A stretch of DNA of 64,000 bases, from assembly GCA_951812615.1 (NCBI GenBank), contig CATOSU010000007.1, forward strand, positions 105,751 to 169,750, read 5' to 3'. This document shows positions 19,708-28,868 of the stretch, piece by piece; position 1 is the stretch's first letter; every line of letters starts with the position of its first letter. This DNA is from an uncultured Paracoccaceae bacterium. GTDB taxonomy: Bacteria > Pseudomonadota > Alphaproteobacteria > Rhodobacterales > Rhodobacteraceae. The position numbers were made by a program, and so were the translations under genes. The notes below the pieces were generated by a model. That model saw nothing but the letters and a program-made list of their open reading frames with translations, had not been told where the DNA came from and searched no databases.

Positions 19708-21039
19708 CTACCGTATTGAAGTGATGACGGTTTCGGCGACGCTTTGACCGCTGAGATAGGATCCGTGGACATAAGCCGAATGCTCGCCCGCCACGGCCTC
19801 GCCTGCGTAAAACAGCCGGTCGGCCAGCGGTTCGGCCAGTATATCCCGCGCGCCGAAGGCCCCGGGCCGGACCGCCCCGTAGGCGCCCAGTGTCAGCGGG
19901 TTTGTGGCCCAGTCGGTCGCCATCCCTTTGACAAAATGCTGGCGCGCATTGCTGCCGACCATGCGCACCACCTGTTCCAGCGCAAAGTCGACCACGGCGT
20001 CAGGCCCCTGTTCCCACATCTCCCACGCGAAGCGGCCACCGATGAAGCCCATCACATAGTCTCAGCCGCAGGGCCAGGCGACAGAATAACAGGCGCGGCC
20101 CGGCTGGTCTTCGGGGATGCGGTAGGTGACCCAGTTGTTTTCACCCAGCCCCAGCCGCGCCCCGTCAAAGAGCAGCGGCACCTTCATCAACAGGCCCATC
20201 GGGATATCGGCCGCTGCCTGTTGCTGCGAGACGGGCAGGGCGGGAGTAAACCGGATGTGCCCGGCGTTCAGAACGCCGGTGGACACCGTCAGGATACAGG
20301 CGCGCGCGCGTATCGTGCCATCGGAGGTTTCCACGGTAACGCCCGACCCGGACCAGTCGATCCCGGTGACAGCAGTGCCCAGTGCAACCGGCAGGTCAGC
20401 GGCCAGCGTGGCCACGATGCTGCCCAGCCCTTCGCGGACGAGGAACGAGGGCTGGCCGTCGGCGGATTCCCAGTAGTCGGCGGTTGAAATCCGGTCATAA
20501 TCCATCCCATAATCCATCGCGCCGGACCACGAGCGTACGGTGGCAGCCCAGTCCATGTCCGGCACAACGGTGGAGGCCGGAACGTCCCGGCCCGCCCGGC
20601 CGGCCCGGCTGACGGCACGGTCAACCGCGCCCCATGCCCGGTTCAGAGCGGCCCGGTCGGCCGCGTCGGCGCGGTCGCCGTCAAGATCTAACAGATCGCC
20701 ATCCGGGCTGGTGTGATCGATCAGCGAGAACCCGTTTTCCCGCCCGATTTGCACGAACGGATTGTGATTGGCGGCGCTGATCCACGAACAACCATGGTCA
20801 AAGGGCTGGCCCAGCGACCGGGTGTCGGTCCATGCCCGGCCGCCGACCCGGTTCGCGGCCTCAACGATAACAAAGGACACGCCGGCCCGGGCCAGTGCGC
20901 GTCCTGCCGACAGACCGGCCGCGCCGGCCCCGACGATAACGACATCCGGATTGGCCGGCAGGGAGCCGGCAAAGAGCGGCGTGGCCCCGGCCATGGTCAG
21001 GCCGGCCAGAACCGAACGGCGTCCGACAGGTTTGGACAA
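19708..21039 (-). pseudogene. flavin amine oxidase interrupted by one in-frame TGA
   Basis: A monoamine/polyamine oxidase of about 443 codons. It has a twin-arginine-like leader (GRRSVLAGLTMAGATPLFAG), the FAD dinucleotide-binding motif VVIVGAGAAGLSAGRALARAG with a following acidic strand end, and the C-terminal FAD-binding segment LFYAGEAVAGEHSAYVHGSYLSG. Codon 326 is TGA (20062-20064), between AWPCG and DYVMGFIGG; the frame continues unbroken on both sides. It starts 3 bp after the cupin stop and shares its transcript. I infer a recent nonsense mutation; sequencing error or readthrough are the alternatives. Confidence 0.85.
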
Positions 21040-21042
21040 GGT

Positions 21043-21795
21043 TCAACCTCCGGGGCGGATCGTGGCGTCGAGCGTGGCATAATGCTTCTTCAGATATGTC
21101 GGCACCGACCACCTGCACGGCGTGCCCTGCGGAATGAAAAACACATCGCCGGGCCGGAACGTGTGGGCGGTTCCGTCGGCCTCGGTGATGGTCACCTCGC
21201 CCTCGACCACACGGGACAGTTCGTGCCACGGAAACGGCGCGACATCGGTTTCAAAGGCCTGGGTGTCCCAGATCCCGGCCTGCATGTTGCCGTGATCGTT
21301 GGTGAACAACACCCGGTCGCGCTGTGGCGTGGCGGTGCCTTCGGTCAGGTCGGCGTCGCTCAGCGGGGCATCGGGATCGACCGTCATCACCCCGCCCTCG
21401 GGGCTGTCGACCCGCGGCGCTTCGGCGCGCGGATCTTCGTAGAGCAGGAAGAACTTGCGCAGGTATCCCTGCTGTTTCCAGCCGACCGGGGCGCCGTTAC
21501 GGAAGATCACGCTTTGCCCGGCCGCGGCGGGCACCGCGCCGCCCTCGGCATCGACCATCTCGAACGCGCCTTCGATCACAACGACGAATTCGTCGCCGGG
21601 ATAGGGGCCCGTCGGCTCCTGCATGGTGGTGGTGTCCCAGACGCCGACGTTCAGGCCCAGTTCGTCATCGCCATAGGCGACATGCCAGTTCTGCGCCTCC
21701 GGAACCGTGACGAATCCGGCCGGATCAATCGGCAGCGGGTCCAGCCCGCCGGGCATGTCGGGTTGCAGCCGGTAGATGCGTTTTTCGTATGACAC
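21043..21795 (-). CDS. two-cupin-domain protein
   Basis: A 250-residue protein with two cupin barrels. The first contains GPYPGDEFVVVIEGAFEMVD, the second FPWHELSRVVEGEVTITEADG with FRPGDVFFIPQGTPCRW; the repeat of the VxEGxxxxxxxxG plus PGD/FxxG pattern marks the DUF861/cupin_3 type. I chose the GTG at 21795 (VSYEKRIYRL), preceded by CAGGGAG at good spacing, rather than an ATG at 21930 that lies over the divergent promoter. It is first in the cupin-amine oxidase unit and divergent from potD. It may be an enzyme or a sensor in amine use. Confidence 0.82.
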   Translation of the reverse strand: MSYEKRIYRLQPDMPGGLDPLPIDPAGFVTVPEAQNWHVAYGDDELGLNVGVWDTTTMQEPTGPYPGDEFVVVIEGAFEMVDAEGGAVPAAAGQSVIFRNGAPVGWKQQGYLRKFFLLYEDPRAEAPRVDSPEGGVMTVDPDAPLSDADLTEGTATPQRDRVLFTNDHGNMQAGIWDTQAFETDVAPFPWHELSRVVEGEVTITEADGTAHTFRPGDVFFIPQGTPCRWSVPTYLKKHYATLDATIRPGG

Positions 21796-21917
21796 TTGCC
21801 AACTCCCTGATCCGCCGGGCTTTTTCAGTCCGGTTTCGTTCAATTCATGGACGTTTCCCGGCGATTGCCCTGCAAGGGACGCAAAATCCTTGACTCGATT
21901 CCGGGTCTGCCTAAAGG

Positions 21918-21935
21918 ATTGAATAGCCATTCAAT
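21918..21935. promoter_or_regulatory. perfect palindrome, candidate BetI/TetR operator between cupin and potD
   Basis: ATTGAAT-AGCC-ATTCAAT is an exact inverted repeat with 7-base arms and a 4-base centre. It sits in the divergent region between the cupin/amine oxidase unit and the pot operon. Its ATTGAA...TTCAAT shape resembles BetI operators, which fits the two BetI-like regulators in this cluster. Confidence 0.65.
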
Positions 21936-22064
21936 GAATTGTCTGCACCCGGAGAAAAGTCAATCAAACAAATTGGGCGCGGGCGGTCGTGGTTTGCTGA
22001 ATGGCCAAGCGAGGGACGCTGGGGATGGCCCTGCGTCCGCACCAACAGGGGAGACTGTCAAGAC

Positions 22065-23189
22065 ATGGATGTACTCGATCATCTGGGCGCAATGCGCGAA
22101 GGAAAACTCAGCCGCCGGGCTTTCACCCGGGCGCTGATGGCCAGCGGTGTTGCGGTGGCCACGGTTCCGGTTCAGGCCCGCCGGGCGATGGCGGCCGCCG
22201 AAGATCAGGCCACCTATTTCACATAGGGCGGCTACGATATTCCCGAACTGTTCGGCCCGTATCAGGAAAAGAACGGCGAATTGCCGAACTTCGCGATCTT
22301 CGGCGGGTCCGAAGAGGCCCTGACCAAGATGCGCGGCGGCTTCGTCGTCGACGTTTCACACCCCTGCAATCAGGCGCTGCCGCGCTGGGTCAGCACCGGG
22401 CTGTTCCAGCAGATCGACACCTCGCGCCTGTCGAACTGGGGGAACGTGATCCCCGAGATTATTGACCTGCCCGGCAATGCCGCTGACGGCGGCAACGTGT
22501 GGATGGCGCCGTTCGACTGGGGTCAGACCTCGGTCACCTACCGCACCGACCTGTTCGAGGTCGAGGGCGAGGAAAGCTGGGACATGCTGTGGGACAAGCG
22601 CTATGCCGGCAAGCTGGGGTCGCTGGCCTCGGGCGCGGACGCATGGTGGTGCGGCGCGATCAAGGCGGGCGTGGATTTCGACGATATCGCCTCCGATGAG
22701 GCCTTCGAGAAGATCGCCGCGGTGATGCGCGAACAGCGGCCGCTGATCCGGGTCTATACCGACGACACCACGACGCTGGAACAGGCGCTCAGCTCGGGTG
22801 AGCTGACCGCGGCAATGACGTGGAACAGCTCGGCCGTTCTGCTGCAGTCCGAGGGCATCCCGGTCAAGTTCGCCAAGCCGAAAGAGGGCGCGCTGACATG
22901 GGTTTGCGGCGTGGTGATCCACAAGGACGCACCGAATGTCGACCGCGCCTATGACGTGATCGACAGCCTGCTGAGCGTGCAGACCGGTGAATTTATGATC
23001 GGCGAATGGGGCTATGGCCATTCCAACATCAAGGCGTTCGATAAGTTCGACGAAGCCACGCTGCAGGGTCTTGGCCTGTCGAAACGGCCGTTCGAGATCC
23101 TCGAAGCCGGTCATTTCCAGCAGCCGCAGACGCAGGAATGGGAAACGCGGATGAACGAGACCTTCGAACAGATCAAGGCCGGTTTCTGA
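22065..23189 (+). pseudogene. potD: spermidine/putrescine-type ABC substrate-binding protein (potD) with one in-frame TAG
   Basis: A periplasmic polyamine-type binding protein of about 374 codons. The start at 22065 follows AGGGGAGA and encodes a twin-arginine-type leader (SRRAFTRALMASGVAVATVP). After DQATYFT comes TAG at 22224-22226, then GGYDIPELFGPYQEKNG continues in the same frame to a normal end (ETFEQIKAGF). The expected residue there is Trp (TYFTWGGYD), so one G-to-A change explains it. The remaining sequence, including NVWMAPFDWGQTSVTYRTDLF, is well preserved. Only a short leader would be made, leaving the transporter without its binding protein unless the stop is read through. Confidence 0.88.
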
Positions 23190-23260
23190 TCGGTTCCCTG
23201 AAGCCCGCCGGCACATGCCCGGCGGGTTCTTTCCGACCCGATAGCAAAGATCCGACCTGA

Positions 23261-24190
23261 ATGACCGAAACCTCCGTTCAAACCAGCGCCGCCGAGCCTG
23301 CGGCCAAACCGGTGTCACGGCTGGAGCGTCTTCTCTATCGCAGCGAGGCGTTGCGCGGCTATTTGCTGATGTCGCCGACCCTGCTGATCATGACCATCGG
23401 CATTATCGTGCCGTTTCTCATTCTGGTCACCATGAGCCTGTGGACCCGCGACGGGTTCAGCTTTGACGCCACCCTGACCATTGCCAACTACCTACGCGTC
23501 TGGAACGAGCCGATTTTCGGCGCGCTGCTGCGGCGGTCATTCTGGATCTCGGGCGTGGCCACGGTGGCCACCGTCGTGCTGTGCTATCCGATGGCCTATT
23601 ACGTCGCCTTCCACGTGCATCGCAACAAGATGATGTGGATCATCCTGATGACGCTGCCGTTCTGGACCAGCTACCTGCTGCGGGTCTTCGCGTGGAAGGT
23701 GATCCTTGGCTACGAGGGGGTCATCAACTCGGGCCTTCAGGGTCTGGGGATGATCGAGGAGCCGCTGTCCTTCCTGCTCTATTCCAAGTCGGCGGTGATC
23801 ATCACGCTGGCCCATGCCTGGGCCGCGTTCGCGATCCTGCCGCTCTATGTGTCGCTGGAGAAGATCGACAAATCCCTGCTCGAGGCGGCCACGGATCTGG
23901 GCGACGGGCCGGTCGCCCGGTTCTGGCGTATCACTTTTCCGCTGTCGATGCCGGGGATCATCGCCGCGTCCTTCCTGATCTTCATCCCCACAACCGGTGA
24001 CTATATCACGCCGGCCCTGCTGGGCGGGCCGGACGGCGCGATGATCGGGAACTTCATTCAGCTTCAGTTCGGCGCGGTGAACAACTGGCCGATGGGCGCC
24101 ACGCTGTCGATCGTGCTGATGCTGTGGATCGCGGCGATCGCGCTGGTGTTCCTGTTCATCACGCGGCAGGCGGAAAGGCGGGTCTCATGA
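23261..24190 (+). CDS. potB: ABC transporter permease, PotB type
   Basis: A 309-residue inner-membrane permease of a spermidine/putrescine-type importer. About six hydrophobic segments are visible, the first around residues 38-60 (LLMSPTLLIMTIGIIVPFLILVTM). The coupling-helix EAA motif is EAATDLGDGPVARFWRITFPLSMPGI. It follows potD by 71 bp and overlaps potC as ATGA. Intact in contrast to potD. Confidence 0.93.
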   Translation: MTETSVQTSAAEPAAKPVSRLERLLYRSEALRGYLLMSPTLLIMTIGIIVPFLILVTMSLWTRDGFSFDATLTIANYLRVWNEPIFGALLRRSFWISGVATVATVVLCYPMAYYVAFHVHRNKMMWIILMTLPFWTSYLLRVFAWKVILGYEGVINSGLQGLGMIEEPLSFLLYSKSAVIITLAHAWAAFAILPLYVSLEKIDKSLLEAATDLGDGPVARFWRITFPLSMPGIIAASFLIFIPTTGDYITPALLGGPDGAMIGNFIQLQFGAVNNWPMGATLSIVLMLWIAAIALVFLFITRQAERRVS

Positions 24191-24996
24191 GTGACGGCAC
24201 CTATATCAGGCGGCCGAACCGGCCGCTGCAGATCTACGCGGTGATCTTTCTGATCGTGCTCTACGTGCCGGTGCTGTTCATCCCGATGTTCAGCTTCAAC
24301 GATTCGATCTATGTCCGGTTTCCGCTGCAGGGGTTCACGCTGCAATGGTATGGCGAGCTGTGGACGCGCGAACCGGTCTGGAACGCGCTGTGGAACAGCG
24401 TGAAGGTCGGGCTGGTGGTGTCGGTCATCTCGACGGTTCTGGGCGTGGTGGCGGCGCGGGCGATCACCCGCTACCGCATCCCGGGCAAGGGCACGATGGT
24501 CACCTTCATCATGATGCCGCTGGTGATCCCGGGCATCATTTTCGGCGTCGCGCTGCTGGTGCTGCTCAGCCGGATGGGCGTGCCGCTGTCGCTTTATACC
24601 GTGGGGCTGGGGCATCTGATCATCTGCCTGCCATTCGGGGTGGCCACGCTGCTGCCGCGTTTCGAAGGTTTCGATCCGTCGATGGAGGAAGCCAGCGCCG
24701 ATCTGGGCGAAAACGGCTGGTGGACCTTCTGGCGGGTAACCTTCCCGATGGTGTTTCCGGGCGTGGTGGCCAGCCTGCTGCTGACCTTCACCATTTCCTT
24801 TGACGAATTCATCATGGCGTTCTTCCTGACCGGGACCGATCCGACACTGCCGATGTATATCTGGGGTCAGCTGCGGTTCCCGCAGGAGTTTCCCTCGGTA
24901 CTGGCGCTGTCGGCACTGATCCTCTTCGTCTCTTTCTTTCTGGTCTTCGTCGCGCAGCGCCTCGGGCGGGCGGGGCTGGACAACGGCAATACCTGA
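24187..24996 (+). CDS. potC: ABC transporter permease, PotC type
   Basis: A 269-residue second permease of the same importer, with six predicted membrane segments and the EAA motif EASADLGENGWWTFWRVTFPMVFPGV. The ATG at 24187 overlaps the potB stop (ATGA), indicating translational coupling. The typical PotC strand SFDEFIMAFFLTG is present before the last segments. PotB and PotC should form the heterodimeric channel driven by PotA. Confidence 0.93.
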   Translation: MSDGTYIRRPNRPLQIYAVIFLIVLYVPVLFIPMFSFNDSIYVRFPLQGFTLQWYGELWTREPVWNALWNSVKVGLVVSVISTVLGVVAARAITRYRIPGKGTMVTFIMMPLVIPGIIFGVALLVLLSRMGVPLSLYTVGLGHLIICLPFGVATLLPRFEGFDPSMEEASADLGENGWWTFWRVTFPMVFPGVVASLLLTFTISFDEFIMAFFLTGTDPTLPMYIWGQLRFPQEFPSVLALSALILFVSFFLVFVAQRLGRAGLDNGNT

Positions 24997-25010
24997 CGGG
25001 TGCGTGATAC

Positions 25011-26111
25011 ATGACCTCTTCTGACGCCTTCATCTCGATCCGCAACGTCAACAAGTTCTTTGGCGGCTTTCAGGCCATCGACGATGTGTCGATGGACATC
25101 GGGAAAGGTGAATTCTTTTCCCTGCTGGGTGCGTCGGGCTGCGGCAAGACCACGCTGCTCCGGATGCTGGCCGGGTTTGAAAGCACCTCGTCAGGTGAAA
25201 TCCTGATCGACGGTCAGCCCACCGCGGATGTGCCGCCGCACCACCGCCCGGTGAACATGGTGTTCCAGAGCTACGCGATCTTTCCGCACCTGAACGTGCG
25301 CGACAACATCGCCTATGGCCTGCGCAAACAGCGGCTGCCCAAGGCAAAGCGGCAGGAGATGGTCGAAGAGATGCTCGACCTGATCAAGCTGCCGGGTTAC
25401 GGCACGCGCAAGGCCAATGAGTTGTCCGGCGGTCAGCGCCAGCGGATCGCGCTGGCGCGGGCGCTGATCCTGCGGCCCAAGGTGCTGCTGCTGGACGAAC
25501 CGCTGGGCGCGCTGGACAAGCAATTGCGCGAACAGATGCAGCTGGAACTTCGGGCGCTGCAGCGGCAGGTCGGCATCACCTTCGTTTTTGTCACCCACGA
25601 TCAGGAAGAGGCGCTGACGCTGTCGGACCGCATCGCCGTGATGTCGGGTGGCAAGGTGTTGCAGGTGGATACGCCGCACGGGCTCTACGAGGCTCCAAGG
25701 ACGCGCGAAGTGGCCAGCTTCATCGGTAACATGAACTTCTTTCCGGCCACGGTGCGGCGCAACGGGGCCAGCGCCGGCGCGGTTGAAACCGAAGGTCTGG
25801 GCACGATACCGGTGCCGCTCGACATCCTGACGAAACCCGACGGTGCACCGGTGCAGGTGGCCCTGCGGCCCGAGAAATTCGCACTGAGCGACACGCGGCC
25901 CGACGGCGCGCTTGCGGTGCAGGCGCGGCTGAGCACCTCGGCCTATCTCGGCGAACGCAGCCACCACTACGTTACCATCGACGGGCGGGAGGAACCGGTG
26001 GCCGTATCCACGCCCAACCTGCACCGGCTGGCCGGTGATGACGCGGGAACCGGCGCGCCGGTCTGGCTGAGCTGGACGCCCGAGTCGATTGTAATTCTGG
26101 ATGCGGAATGA
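25011..26111 (+). CDS. potA: ABC transporter ATP-binding protein, PotA type
   Basis: A 366-residue ATPase energising the polyamine-type importer. Walker A is LGASGCGKTTLL, the signature LSGGQRQRIALARAL, Walker B KVLLLDEPLGALD, and the switch His lies in FVTHDQEEAL. The C-terminal TOBE regulatory domain (residues about 280-360) is present, as usual for PotA. It begins 14 bp after potC and ends 43 bp before the second TetR gene. Confidence 0.95.
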   Translation: MTSSDAFISIRNVNKFFGGFQAIDDVSMDIGKGEFFSLLGASGCGKTTLLRMLAGFESTSSGEILIDGQPTADVPPHHRPVNMVFQSYAIFPHLNVRDNIAYGLRKQRLPKAKRQEMVEEMLDLIKLPGYGTRKANELSGGQRQRIALARALILRPKVLLLDEPLGALDKQLREQMQLELRALQRQVGITFVFVTHDQEEALTLSDRIAVMSGGKVLQVDTPHGLYEAPRTREVASFIGNMNFFPATVRRNGASAGAVETEGLGTIPVPLDILTKPDGAPVQVALRPEKFALSDTRPDGALAVQARLSTSAYLGERSHHYVTIDGREEPVAVSTPNLHRLAGDDAGTGAPVWLSWTPESIVILDAE

Positions 26112-26154
26112 GCGCGTGCCCACCAAACATGCCCGGCCGGGCGGAACAGGGGAC

Positions 26155-26799
26155 ATGAACAAAACGGTCAGTCAGCAAAAGCGGGTGCGCCGGATCGAAC
26201 CGCGGGAGGTCCGGCGGCGTCAGCTGATCGACGCCACCATCGCGTCGATTGCCCGTTTCGGCATTGGCGGCACCACGATGTCGACTGTGACCGAGATTGC
26301 CGGCCTGTCGATTGGCATCGTCAACTTCCATTTCAAGAGCAAGCAGAACCTGCTGGAAGAAACCCTGCTGCATCTGGCGCGGGAACATCATGAACACTGG
26401 CGGGCGGCGCAGCGGCGCCCGGGGCTCAGCCCGCGGGAAAAGCTGACCGCGATCGTGGAATCGCATTTCAACCCGCCCACCTGTTCCTCCGACAAGATCG
26501 CCGTCTGGTTCGCCTTTTACGGCGAGGTCGGCCGGCGCGCGGTCTATCGCGCGCTGCTGGATGAGTTTGACAACGAACGGATGGCGGTTTCGACTGAGCT
26601 CTGCGCCGAACTGGGCGCGACCGGGCAGGCGGACCTGATCGCCGGCACGCTGGAAGGGCTGTTTGACGGGATGTGGCTGAGCCTGCTGATGTATCCCGAC
26701 ACCTTCGCCCCGGAAGACGCGCGCGCGCACATCTACGGGTATCTGGCCGGGGTTTTCCCGGCGCATTTTGAACCCATTTGCCGGGAGGCCGCCACATGA
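26155..26799 (+). CDS. TetR family regulator, BetI-like (2)
   Basis: A 214-residue TetR-type regulator with the helix-turn-helix RRRQLIDATIASIARFGIGGTTMSTVTEIAGLSIGIVNFHFKS-type region near residues 20-65 and the BetI-like WFAFYGEVGRRAVYRALLDEF in the ligand domain. The ATG at 26155 follows AACAGGGGAC. It sits inside the amine operon between potA and the amine dehydrogenase gene, whose start it overlaps as ATGA. With the first TetR it is the likely ligand of the ATTGAAT palindrome at 21918. Confidence 0.9.
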   Translation: MNKTVSQQKRVRRIEPREVRRRQLIDATIASIARFGIGGTTMSTVTEIAGLSIGIVNFHFKSKQNLLEETLLHLAREHHEHWRAAQRRPGLSPREKLTAIVESHFNPPTCSSDKIAVWFAFYGEVGRRAVYRALLDEFDNERMAVSTELCAELGATGQADLIAGTLEGLFDGMWLSLLMYPDTFAPEDARAHIYGYLAGVFPAHFEPICREAAT

Positions 26800-28868
26800 G
26801 CAGGGACCCACGCCACGACATCCTGTTCGAACCAGTCCGCATCGGACCGGTGACCGCGCCGAACCGGTTTTATCAGGTGCCCCATTGCACCGGGATGGGC
26901 TGGCTGCGGCCGCGAATGCTGGCGGCGATGCGGGGGGTCAAGGCAGAAGGCGGATGGGGCGTGGTCTGTACCGAGTATTGTTCAATCCACCCCACATCCG
27001 ACGATCTGCCCTATCCGTCCGCCTCGCTCTGGGATGACAGCGATATCCGCGCCCATGCGCTGATGACCGACGCGGTACATGACGGCGGCGCGCTGGCCGG
27101 GGTTGAGCTGTGGCATGGCGGCGCGCGGTCGGGCAACCTGCTGACGCGGCTGACGCCCTTCGACGTGCAGAGCGTGCCGAACCATGTCGGGATGCCGTAC
27201 CAGACCCGCGCCATGGACAAGGCCGACATCCGCGATCTGCGGCGCTGGCACCGCGAAGCGGCAAAGCGGGTACAGACCGCCGGGTTCGACATCGTCTATG
27301 TCTACGCGACGCATGGCTACCTGCTGTCGAACTTTCTCAACCCCCGCATCAACGACCGCTCGGACGAATATGGCGGCTCGCTCGAGAACCGGACCCGGCT
27401 GGTGCGCGAACTGATCGAGGACACCAAGGAGGCCGTCGGCGACCGCTGCGCAGTGGCCGTGCGCTTTGCCGCTGACGAGGTTGCGGGTGAGGACGGTCAG
27501 CCGGTCCGGGGTGACCGTGCCGACATGCTGGAGATGATGGCCGACCTGCCGGATCTGTGGGACATCAACATCGCTGACTATTCGCTGGAAATGGGCGTGT
27601 CGCGGTTCGTCAAGGAAGCGGCACTGGAGCCCTATATGGGCTGGGTGAAATCGGTGACGAAAAAACCGGTGGTCACTGTCGGCCGGTTCACCTCGCCCGA
27701 TACGATGGCCGGTCAGATCCGGCGCGGGGTGACCGATTTCATCGGCGCGGCGCGGCCCTCCATCGCCGACCCGTTTCTGCCGCAGAAGATCGACACCGGT
27801 GCGCTGTCGGCCATTCGCGAATGTATCGGCTGCAATATCTGTTACGCGGGCGACAGTCTGGCGACACCGATCCGCTGCACCCAGAACCCGACGATGGGCG
27901 AGGAATGGCGCAAGGGCTGGCACCCCGAGATCATCGCGCCCAAATCGTCTGACGCGCGGGTGCTGATCGTCGGGGCCGGGCCTGCCGGGCTGGAGGCGGC
28001 GCGGGCGGCAGGCGCACGCGGTTACGACGTGATGCTGGCCGAGGCCACGCGCAAGCTGGGCGGGCGGGTCACGCGCGAGGCCGCGCTGCCGGGGATGAGC
28101 GAATACGCACGGGTGCGCGATTACCGGGTGCAGCAGCTGGCCGATATGCCCAATGTCGAAATCTTCCGTGAAAGCCCGCTGACGGCTGAGGATGTGCGCG
28201 AAACCGCGGCCGGCCACGTGGCGATCGCGACCGGGTCGCGCTGGCGGTCCGATATGTTCGATGGCGAAACCTTTCAACAGATCGCAACCGGCGAGGCCGC
28301 AGAACGGGTGTTCACCCCGGACGACATTATGGACGGGCGGCTGCCGGACGGCCCCACGCTGATCTGCGACACCGACGGCTACTACATGGGCGGCGTGATG
28401 GCCGAACGGGTGCGTGCTCAGGGTCATGAGGTGACTTATGTCACGCCCTCCGACAGCGTTGCGCAATGGGGCGAACATACCGTGGAACGCTGGCGGGTGC
28501 GGACCCGGCTGATGTCGCTGGGTGTGGGGATCGAAACCGCCACCGAGCTTGTCGGGTTCGACGGGGCGGACGCGGAATTGCGCTGTACCTATAGCGGCGC
28601 GACCCGATCGCTGAGCGTGGCGAACATCGTCATGGTGTCGGCCCGCCGGCCCGAGGACGGGCTGTATCGCGACCTGCTGCGGACCGGGCCCTTGCCCATT
28701 ACCCTGTCGCGCATCGGCGATTGCAACGCGCCCGCGATCATCGCCGCGGCGGTCTATGCCGGGCACCGTTTCGCGCGCGAGCTGGACGCACCGACCGATC
28801 CCGACATCCCGCTGCGGCACGACCGGGTCGATGTCGGGGCCGGGTCGGACGGCGGGGGGCCGGCGTGA
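26796..28868 (+). CDS. FMN/4Fe-4S amine dehydrogenase of the trimethylamine dehydrogenase class
   Basis: A 690-residue enzyme closely following the TMADH plan: FMN-binding TIM barrel (1-340), iron-sulfur hinge, then ADP/FAD-like domains. Cys31 in YQVPHCTGMG matches the Cys30 that binds 6-S-cysteinyl FMN in TMADH, the cluster ligands are CIGCNIC plus a Cys eleven residues on, and VYATHGYLLSNFLNP holds the catalytic Tyr/His. The dinucleotide fold motif is VLIVGAGPAGLEAARAAGA. The TMADH aromatic-cage Trp just after the cluster (CISRW) is not present here (CYAGD), so trimethylamine is unlikely; dimethylamine, histamine or a polyamine-like amine are options. Start overlaps the TetR stop. Confidence 0.88.
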   Translation: MSRDPRHDILFEPVRIGPVTAPNRFYQVPHCTGMGWLRPRMLAAMRGVKAEGGWGVVCTEYCSIHPTSDDLPYPSASLWDDSDIRAHALMTDAVHDGGALAGVELWHGGARSGNLLTRLTPFDVQSVPNHVGMPYQTRAMDKADIRDLRRWHREAAKRVQTAGFDIVYVYATHGYLLSNFLNPRINDRSDEYGGSLENRTRLVRELIEDTKEAVGDRCAVAVRFAADEVAGEDGQPVRGDRADMLEMMADLPDLWDINIADYSLEMGVSRFVKEAALEPYMGWVKSVTKKPVVTVGRFTSPDTMAGQIRRGVTDFIGAARPSIADPFLPQKIDTGALSAIRECIGCNICYAGDSLATPIRCTQNPTMGEEWRKGWHPEIIAPKSSDARVLIVGAGPAGLEAARAAGARGYDVMLAEATRKLGGRVTREAALPGMSEYARVRDYRVQQLADMPNVEIFRESPLTAEDVRETAAGHVAIATGSRWRSDMFDGETFQQIATGEAAERVFTPDDIMDGRLPDGPTLICDTDGYYMGGVMAERVRAQGHEVTYVTPSDSVAQWGEHTVERWRVRTRLMSLGVGIETATELVGFDGADAELRCTYSGATRSLSVANIVMVSARRPEDGLYRDLLRTGPLPITLSRIGDCNAPAIIAAAVYAGHRFARELDAPTDPDIPLRHDRVDVGAGSDGGGPA

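Noticed and set aside
20062-20064. Selenocysteine at the TGA of the amine oxidase
   Set aside because: The family has no selenocysteine at this place and it is not a redox Cys position; I also cannot see a convincing recoding hairpin. A nonsense mutation or read error is simpler.
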